From Citrobacter enshiensis (GTDB taxonomy: Bacteria; Pseudomonadota; Gammaproteobacteria; Enterobacterales; Enterobacteriaceae): DNA of 64,000 bases. The DNA lies in NCBI RefSeq assembly GCF_029338175.1, contig NZ_CP119862.1:2356001-2420000 (forward strand), in the 5' to 3' direction. Position 1 is the first letter of the stretch; each line of letters opens with the position of its first letter. The notes under the pieces are model-generated. The model was not told the DNA's origin and ran no database searches. It saw only the letters and a program-made list of their open reading frames with translations. Shown piece after piece: positions 58,437 through 64,000 of this stretch. The translations under genes and the position numbers were made by a program.

Positions 58437-58564
58437 ACCTTTCCTGCCATTGATACCTGTACACGATTTAAACTCGATCCCGTTCGCATTATTCTCTGCG
58501 CCAAATGCGTAAGCTGGCTGTGTGTATTTGCTATACACATTTTTGCCACTCACAGGGAGAGCGT

Positions 58565-58783
58565 ATGTTTCCAGAGTACAGAGATCTCATTTCCCGACTG
58601 AAAACCGAGAATCCTCGCTTTCTGTCCTTGTTTGAAAAACACAATAAACTTGATCACGAGATTGCCCGGCTGGAAGGTTCAGATGGCCGGGGATACAATT
58701 TGGATATTGTTCGCCTGAAGAAACAGAAACTCCTGTTGAAGGACGATCTGCTTAAAATGTTGCAAAAAGAAAGCGTTGAATAA
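58565..58783 (+). CDS. ydcH: YdcH, DUF465 small helical protein
   Basis: 72 residues (K-12 about 74), a charged two-helix DUF465 protein with H-N-K-L-D-H-E-I at the turn. Function unknown. The start at ATG 58565 follows AGGGAGA; the open frame extends 20 codons upstream without homology. Preceded in the order opgD-ydcH-rimL as in K-12. Confidence 0.93.
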   Translation: MFPEYRDLISRLKTENPRFLSLFEKHNKLDHEIARLEGSDGRGYNLDIVRLKKQKLLLKDDLLKMLQKESVE

Positions 58784-58794
58784 CGCATGTTCTC

Positions 58795-58821
58795 AAGGGC
58801 TTCACCCGCGGTGAGGCCCTT
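58795..58821 (+). terminator. Hairpin after ydcH
   Basis: AAGGGCTTCACC (58795-58806) pairs with GGTGAGGCCCTT (58810-58821) with one T-G pair. No T-run follows, so it may stabilise rather than terminate. Confidence 0.55.
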
Positions 58822-58872
58822 CATCTGATACTATTCTGGCCATCTTGATTTTTTATAAGGGAATGGCCTGAA

Positions 58873-59418
58873 ATGTCCGACATCATCACTCTCGACGACA
58901 CCTTACAACTGCGGGCGGTAGACGAAAGTCACGTTACGGCTCTGCACCAGTTGGTCCTCAAAAATAAAGTGTGGCTGCAAGCGTCGTTGAACTGGCCGCA
59001 ATTCGTGAATTCTGAAGACGACACGCGCAAAAACGTGCAGGGCAACAAGATGTTGCACGAGCGTGGATACGCCAAAATGTACCTTATTTTTAAGCATTCC
59101 GATGTCGTGGGCGTCATTTCGTTTAATTTAATCGAACCCCTGAACAAAACAGCCTATATCGGTTACTGGCTTGATGAAGACCATCAGGGGCAGGGGCTCC
59201 TTTCGCGTGCGTTGCAGGGCATTATCGATTGTTATGCGCAGCGCGGCGAGATCCGGCGGTTTGTCATCAAATGCCGGGTCGATAATGCCAGAAGCAACCG
59301 CGTAGCTGTCCAAAATGGCTTCACGCTGGAAGGTTGCATGAAACAGGCTGAATTTCTCAACGGCGATTATCACGACGTCAACATGTACGCCCGTATTATC
59401 GATACCGTTTCACAGTAA
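58873..59418 (+). CDS. rimL: Ribosomal protein L7/L12 serine N-acetyltransferase RimL
   Basis: 181-residue GNAT acetyltransferase (K-12 179) that acetylates the N-terminal Ser of L12 to give L7. The acetyl-CoA loop H-Q-G-Q-G-L-L-S is near residue 99, and N-x2[10 protein letters not shown] follows. Its 3' end overlaps the convergent ydcK by 9 bases. Confidence 0.94.
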   Translation: MSDIITLDDTLQLRAVDESHVTALHQLVLKNKVWLQASLNWPQFVNSEDDTRKNVQGNKMLHERGYAKMYLIFKHSDVVGVISFNLIEPLNKTAYIGYWLDEDHQGQGLLSRALQGIIDCYAQRGEIRRFVIKCRVDNARSNRVAVQNGFTLEGCMKQAEFLNGDYHDVNMYARIIDTVSQ

Positions 59419-60390
59419 ACCGGCTAAGGGGGTACGCGTAATATGCTGTTCCCCGTTAATGGTCTTCGGCCCGCGCAGGTGAATCACGTCGCCGTCAAAG
59501 GCTTCCACCGTCGCCCGGTCGGTGATTTCAACGCGGTGTTCTATCAATACTTCGCCGATGACACGGGTGTCGCCCTCAATTAAGACATGATCGTCGAGCA
59601 GAATGGGCCCGCCGCTGAGATGGGCGCGCCCGCCGACCAGCACGTGATGTTTCAACACACAATTACCTTCCACGGTGGCGTGTTCGGCAACCTGCGAACT
59701 GTAGCGCAGGGTGGGAATGGCATCCTCGTCGGTACCGGCAATGATGCGGGCGTGGCCGTACACCTTCGCGCAATCGCAGATCCAGACATTGTTTTCGGCA
59801 TTGCCTTCGATCAGGGCAAAATCAAACACTTCAGCACGGTGCTCTATAAACGCCTCATTGATGATCGCATCGCCATAGATTTGCGCCTGATGTACCACCC
59901 GCGAGCGGCTAACCGTGGCGCGGTCATAGATTTGCAGCATCAGGTCGTTAGCGTGAGTTAACCCTTTTGCGGCGATAATTTCAGACTGATGTAACACGCG
60001 GGCCTCGCCAAAGAGGTGACAAATGCCGCGAACCACGGAATGTTGAACGGTGACGTTGTCACTGATTCGGGCGCCATGACTGATTTCCGCCTGATCAATC
60101 CAGCTATTGCCACCGACCTGCGCGTCATCATTGATCACACAATACTGGGTGATTCGGGCATTCCCTGAAATCCGTGCGCCGGCAAAGGCAATGCTGTTTT
60201 CATCGTAGATCCAGCAGTGGCCTTCCTGCGCGAGAACAGAATCCGCGTCCACCCAACCGCCGGGCGTGCCGGCTTTGACGTCGTTAAAGTCTTCCAGAGC
60301 GATTATCTGGCGCAGGAGAATGCTTTTTTTACTGCCATTCTCCTGAAAACTAAACGAACGCTGTTCTTCACTCAGACGGTATTTGGTCAT
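59410..60390 (-). CDS. ydcK: YdcK, hexapeptide-repeat beta-helix protein
   Basis: 326 residues, same length as E. coli YdcK. Repeated hexapeptide-type turns (for example A-R-I-S-G-N-A-R-I and H-V-L-V-G-G-R-A) through most of the protein predict a left-handed or similar parallel beta-helix as in acyltransferases, but no catalytic site is evident. Function unknown. Confidence 0.94.
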   Translation of the reverse strand: MTKYRLSEEQRSFSFQENGSKKSILLRQIIALEDFNDVKAGTPGGWVDADSVLAQEGHCWIYDENSIAFAGARISGNARITQYCVINDDAQVGGNSWIDQAEISHGARISDNVTVQHSVVRGICHLFGEARVLHQSEIIAAKGLTHANDLMLQIYDRATVSRSRVVHQAQIYGDAIINEAFIEHRAEVFDFALIEGNAENNVWICDCAKVYGHARIIAGTDEDAIPTLRYSSQVAEHATVEGNCVLKHHVLVGGRAHLSGGPILLDDHVLIEGDTRVIGEVLIEHRVEITDRATVEAFDGDVIHLRGPKTINGEQHITRTPLAGLL

Positions 60391-60502
60391 GGGTTATTTC
60401 CACTCAGTCGCTTAAGATAACCGTAGCAAATATTTCGGCTCTGGATAAACACGCAGAAATTCCATAAAATGCATTTCAAATATACTTTATAAATTAAACA
60501 AA

Positions 60503-61507
60503 ATGAGTAATAAAAAGCAGAGCGACCGGGTACTCAATCTTCCGGCGGGTTACTTTGGCATGGTCCTGGGCATCATCGGTATGGGGTTCGCGTGGCGGTA
60601 CGCAAGCCATATCTGGCCTGTAAGCCACTGGATCGGCGATGGACTGGTGATTCTGGCGATGATCATCTGGGGATTGCTGACGCTTGCGTTTCTCAGTCGT
60701 CTGGTGCGTTTTCCCCACAGTGTGCTGGCCGAAGTGCGCCATCCGGTGATGAGCAGCTTTGTGAGCCTGTTTCCCGCGACCACCATGCTGGTCGCCATTG
60801 GCTTTGTTCCCTGGTGTCGCCCGTTATCCGTGGTGTTATTCAGCATCGGGGTGGTCATTCAGTTGACCTACGCCGCGTGGCAAACGGCCGGGCTGTGGCG
60901 GGGTTCGCACCCTGAAGAGGCTACGACGCCGGGTTTGTATTTGCCGACGGTGGCAAACAACTTTATCAGTGCGATGGCCTGTGGGGCGCTCGGCTTTAAT
61001 GATGCCGGACTGGTCTTTTTAGGGGCCGGAGTGTTCTCGTGGCTGAGCCTGGAACCGGTCATTTTGCAGCGACTGCGCAGCGCCGGAGAGCTTCCGACGA
61101 TGTTACGCACCTCCCTTGGCATTCAGCTTGCGCCCGCGCTGGTAGCCTGTAGCGCCTGGCTTAGCGTCAACGGCGGAGAGGGCGATATTCTGGCGAAGAT
61201 GCTGTTTGGCTACGGTCTGTTGCAACTGCTTTTTATGTTGCGACTGATGCCCTGGTACCTGTCGCAGCCGTTTAATGCCTCGTTCTGGAGCTTCTCGTTC
61301 GGCGTTTCTGCGCTGGCCACCACCGGATTGCATCTGGGGCACGGCGCTCCGACAGGGTTTTTCCATACCTTGTCGATCCCACTGTTTATTTTCACCAATT
61401 TTATCATTGCGTTATTGCTGGTACGTACGGTTGCATTGCTGATGCAGGGAAGACTCCTGATTCGTGCCGAACGTGCAACATTACAGAAATCTGAGGATAA
61501 AAAATGA
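60503..61507 (+). CDS. tehA: TehA, SLAC1-type ten-helix anion channel / tellurite resistance protein
   Basis: 334 residues (K-12 330), ten membrane helices, with the F-F/A-F-M-x pore pattern of the TDT/SLAC1 family represented by the conserved helix pairs. Overexpression with tehB gives tellurite resistance in E. coli. ATG 60503 lacks a clear ribosome site. The stop overlaps tehB by 4 bases. Confidence 0.95.
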   Translation: MSNKKQSDRVLNLPAGYFGMVLGIIGMGFAWRYASHIWPVSHWIGDGLVILAMIIWGLLTLAFLSRLVRFPHSVLAEVRHPVMSSFVSLFPATTMLVAIGFVPWCRPLSVVLFSIGVVIQLTYAAWQTAGLWRGSHPEEATTPGLYLPTVANNFISAMACGALGFNDAGLVFLGAGVFSWLSLEPVILQRLRSAGELPTMLRTSLGIQLAPALVACSAWLSVNGGEGDILAKMLFGYGLLQLLFMLRLMPWYLSQPFNASFWSFSFGVSALATTGLHLGHGAPTGFFHTLSIPLFIFTNFIIALLLVRTVALLMQGRLLIRAERATLQKSEDKK

Positions 61508-62100
61508 CTCTTCGCGACGAAAATTACTTTACTGAAAAATATGACCTTACCCGCACCCATTCTGAAGTGTTAGAGGCGGTTAAGGTTATTAAACCAGGGA
61601 AAACACTGGATCTGGGGTGTGGCAATGGCCGCAATAGCCTTTATTTGGCTGCCAACGGTTTTGACGTGACGGCGTGGGATAAAAACCCGATGAGTATCGC
61701 CAACCTGGAACGCATTAAAGCGGCGGAAGGGCTGGAAAATGTGCATGAAAAGATTGTCGATCTCAACACGCTAAGCTTTGACGGCGAGTATGATTTTATT
61801 CTTTCTACCGTGGTGTTGATGTTCCTGGAAGCCAACACCATTCCGGGTTTGATTGCCAATATGCAGCGCTGTACAAAACCGGGAGGGTATAACCTGATCG
61901 TGGCGGCGATGGATACGGAAGACTTCCCGTGTACCGTGGGTTTCCCGTTTGCCTTCAAAGAAGGCGAATTACGCCGTTATTATGAAGGTTGGGAACTGCT
62001 TAAATACAATGAAGATGTCGGAGAATTACATCGCACGGATGCGAACGGTAACCGAATTAAATTACGTTTTGCGACAATGCTGGCGAGAAAAAACGGGTAA
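61504..62100 (+). CDS. tehB: Tellurite methyltransferase TehB
   Basis: 198 residues (K-12 197), class I SAM-dependent methyltransferase with [10 protein letters not shown] near residue 38. It methylates tellurite and related oxyanions. Translationally coupled to tehA. Confidence 0.96.
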   Translation: MTLRDENYFTEKYDLTRTHSEVLEAVKVIKPGKTLDLGCGNGRNSLYLAANGFDVTAWDKNPMSIANLERIKAAEGLENVHEKIVDLNTLSFDGEYDFILSTVVLMFLEANTIPGLIANMQRCTKPGGYNLIVAAMDTEDFPCTVGFPFAFKEGELRRYYEGWELLKYNEDVGELHRTDANGNRIKLRFATMLARKNG

Positions 62101-62266
62101 ATCTGATTGATTTACGATGATTATCATCCACTCTGCGTTCGGTACGGCTTGTTTTTCCGAATGCAGAGATCAAATTTGTGCGGATGATACCATTTTTGGT
62201 ACATCGTATTTATTTTCTCTTTGCTATTATTTCAGATGCATATCTTCAAAACTAAGGGATCGTTTC

Positions 62267-62944
62267 ATGTGTGCTCAAACTTTAATAAAAGTTGCAGTGC
62301 TTACTGGTTTACTGGCGTTATCAGGCTGTGCGTCTAAAGTCACTCAGCCGGATAAATACTCGGGTTTTTTAAAAGACTATTCTGGTCTTCAGGAAACAAA
62401 ATCTGCTACGGGGCATCCGGTTTTACGTTGGGTCGATCCCAATTACAATGCGTCTAAATACGATAGTATCGTTTATAACCCGATTACCTATTACCCGGTT
62501 CCTAAACCAAGCACTCAGGTTGGACAGCAAGTACTGGATAAACTGCTGAACTACACCAACACCAAAATGAAAACTGCTATCGGGCAGCGTAAACCGCTGG
62601 TCGCGACCCCTGGTCCGCGTAGCCTGATTTTCCGCGGTGCGATTACCGGTGTGGATACCAGCAAAGAAGGGCTGCAATTCTATGAAGTGGTTCCTGTAGC
62701 GTTAGTGGTTGCAGGTACGCAGATGGCAACGGGCCACCGCGACATGGATACCCACCTCTACTTTGAAGGTGAACTGATTGACGCGGCAACCAATAAGCCG
62801 GTCCTCAAAGTTGTCCGTAAGGGTGAAGGTAAAGACCTGAAAAACGAAAGCACGCCGATGGCGCTCGAAACGTTGAAGCAAGTTGTTGACGACATGGCGA
62901 CCGATGCCACCATGTTTGATGTCAATAAACCGGCCCAGAAATAA
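62267..62944 (+). CDS. ydcL: Lipoprotein YdcL (DUF3313)
   Basis: 225 residues (K-12 222). A lipoprotein signal with lipobox L-S-G-C places the acylated Cys near residue 22. The residue after it is Ala, so sorting to the outer membrane is expected. DUF3313 family, function unknown. The start at ATG 62267 is set by the signal peptide. Confidence 0.94.
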   Translation: MCAQTLIKVAVLTGLLALSGCASKVTQPDKYSGFLKDYSGLQETKSATGHPVLRWVDPNYNASKYDSIVYNPITYYPVPKPSTQVGQQVLDKLLNYTNTKMKTAIGQRKPLVATPGPRSLIFRGAITGVDTSKEGLQFYEVVPVALVVAGTQMATGHRDMDTHLYFEGELIDAATNKPVLKVVRKGEGKDLKNESTPMALETLKQVVDDMATDATMFDVNKPAQK

Positions 62945-62950
62945 GATTGC

Positions 62951-62979
62951 TGCGCCATCTTCGGATGGCGCAATTTTTT
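62951..62979 (+). terminator. Rho-independent terminator of ydcL
   Basis: TGCGCCATC (62951-62959), TTCG tetraloop, GATGGCGCA (62964-62972), then ATTTTTTA reaching the convergent ydcO stop. Confidence 0.92.
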
Positions 62980-64000
62980 ATGCTGTCCGATGTGCCAGGC
63001 GTAACGCGCTATAGCAAATCCCCCCCGCGATGAGTCCCCAAAATGCAGCGCCGATCCCCAGCAACGTCAGTCCGCTTGCTGTCACTAAAAATGTGACGAT
63101 AGCCGCGTCGCGTTCTGTGGCATCAAGCAGCGCCTGATGCAGACTTCCACCAATGGTGCCTAACAGAGCAAGTCCAGCCAGCATCTGAATCCAGGTGGCG
63201 GGCAGGGCGGCCATCAGGCTGGTCACAGAACCGCCAAACACACCCGCCAGCAGATAAAATACCCCCGCCGAGGCTGCCGCCATCCAGCGACGTTTGGCGT
63301 CCGGATGAGCCTCAGGGCTTTGGCAAATCGCCGCGGTAATGGCGGCAATACAAATGGAATAGACGCCAAAGGGGGAGAAGAGCAGCGCCAAAAGCCCGGT
63401 GAAAATGATCAGTGGTGAAACCGGCAACGCATAACCCGAGGCTTTCATGGTGGCGATGCCGGGGGCATTTTGCGACGCCATCGTCACCAGAAACAGCGGT
63501 AACGCCACGCTAAGCGAGTGCGCAAAGGAAAACTGTGGAGCGGTAAAGGTAGGGAGCACCGATGAAAACTGAATATTTTGCGTGACAATGTCACCTTTTA
63601 ACAGCGCAATCACCATCCCCGCCAGCATCGCGGCGATAATGGCATACCGTGGCGCGATGATTTTCATCATCAGCCAGGCGAAAAACATACCGGCACACAA
63701 GACAAACTCACCGTCAAAACGGCTAAAGGCCTGTAAGCCAAAGCGCAGCAGGATCCCCGCCAGCATTGCCGCGGCAAGAGAGTGCGGAATAATCTGCATC
63801 AACCTGGCGAACAGACCGGTAACCCCGCACAGGACAATCAACAGATTGGCGACAATAAAGACGCCGACCGCCTCCTGAAGCGTTAATCCCTGCAGTCCGG
63901 TGACCAGCAACGCCGCGCCAGGGGTCGACCATGCTGTCAGCACTGGTGCGCGATACCACAACGTCAACGCGAGGGTGCTGACGCCCATGGCGATACCAAG
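62978..64000 (-). CDS. ydcO: BenE-family benzoate/H+ symporter-like permease YdcO, N-terminus outside the window
   Basis: About 340 residues of a 390-residue polytopic permease of the BenE family, with the conserved S-T-P-G-A-A-L and M-A-S-Q-N-A-P-G signatures. The frame remains open at the window edge; the first Met inside the window is internal by comparison with K-12 YdcO. Substrate unproven in enterobacteria. Confidence 0.94.
   Translation of the reverse strand, partial: LGIAMGVSTLALTLWYRAPVLTAWSTPGAALLVTGLQGLTLQEAVGVFIVANLLIVLCGVTGLFARLMQIIPHSLAAAMLAGILLRFGLQAFSRFDGEFVLCAGMFFAWLMMKIIAPRYAIIAAMLAGMVIALLKGDIVTQNIQFSSVLPTFTAPQFSFAHSLSVALPLFLVTMASQNAPGIATMKASGYALPVSPLIIFTGLLALLFSPFGVYSICIAAITAAICQSPEAHPDAKRRWMAAASAGVFYLLAGVFGGSVTSLMAALPATWIQMLAGLALLGTIGGSLHQALLDATERDAAIVTFLVTASGLTLLGIGAAFWGLIAGGICYSALRLAHRTA

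Overview
This is enterobacterial chromosome, roughly 50-55% GC over most of its length. Many proteins are recognisable orthologues of E. coli genes from the tynA-paa-azoR-hrpA-trg-opgD-tehAB-ydcO region. Several details differ from K-12: frmR-frmA sits next to trg as I recall it in Salmonella, a complete paa cluster is present (as I recall, typical Salmonella lacks it), gapC is intact, and the ynb operon lies between tynA and paaZ. A Citrobacter-like genome fits best; this is inference from gene order and protein similarity recalled from memory.

Layout. 1-2051 (-): most of tynA, with putative tandem FeaR sites upstream. 2345-7922 (+): a tightly overlapping ynb operon that reads like a small phospholipid pathway (CDP-alcohol phosphatidyltransferase, CdsA-like cytidylyltransferase, PlsC-like acyltransferase, hydrolase-methyltransferase fusion, PAP2-phosphatase fusion, small membrane protein). 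8085-12365 (-): a lactose/cellobiose-class PTS operon with a GH1 phospho-beta-glucosidase and a GntR regulator, preceded by three copies of an 11-bp operator-like sequence. 12806-26281: the whole phenylacetate catabolon, with paaZ divergent from paaABCDEFGHIJK and then paaXY; a PaaX-type operator and a CRP site lie in the divergent region.

26349-27433 is a 1.1-kb module bounded by 71-bp imperfect inverted repeats. It carries one VOC-fold gene and a GC-rich block of hairpins, and no transposase. 27530-35982 (-) encodes a type I secretion ABC/MFP pair and its likely substrate, a 1766-residue animal-haem-peroxidase-like RTX protein. An AT-rich 0.6-kb region separates it from azoR.

36602-47306 is core-like: azoR, hrpA, an inserted MHS-family transporter, ydcF, aldA, gapC and cybB. 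Antisense and just downstream of cybB is a short RNA whose sequence and H-type pseudoknot match the sRNA RydC. 47.4-49.0 kb is a scrappy interval with two small unknown genes, a methyltransferase remnant and several terminators. 49060-64000 holds frmRA, trg (with an NWETF C-terminus that K-12 Trg lacks), ydcI, ydcJ, a type-B carboxylesterase, opgD, ydcH, rimL, ydcK, tehAB, ydcL and the 3' part of ydcO.

Most interesting points: the ynb lipid operon, the secreted haem-peroxidase RTX system (whose distal Arg motif position holds Ser), the inverted-repeat-bounded VOC module with its structured noncoding block, RydC, and NWETF-tailed Trg.
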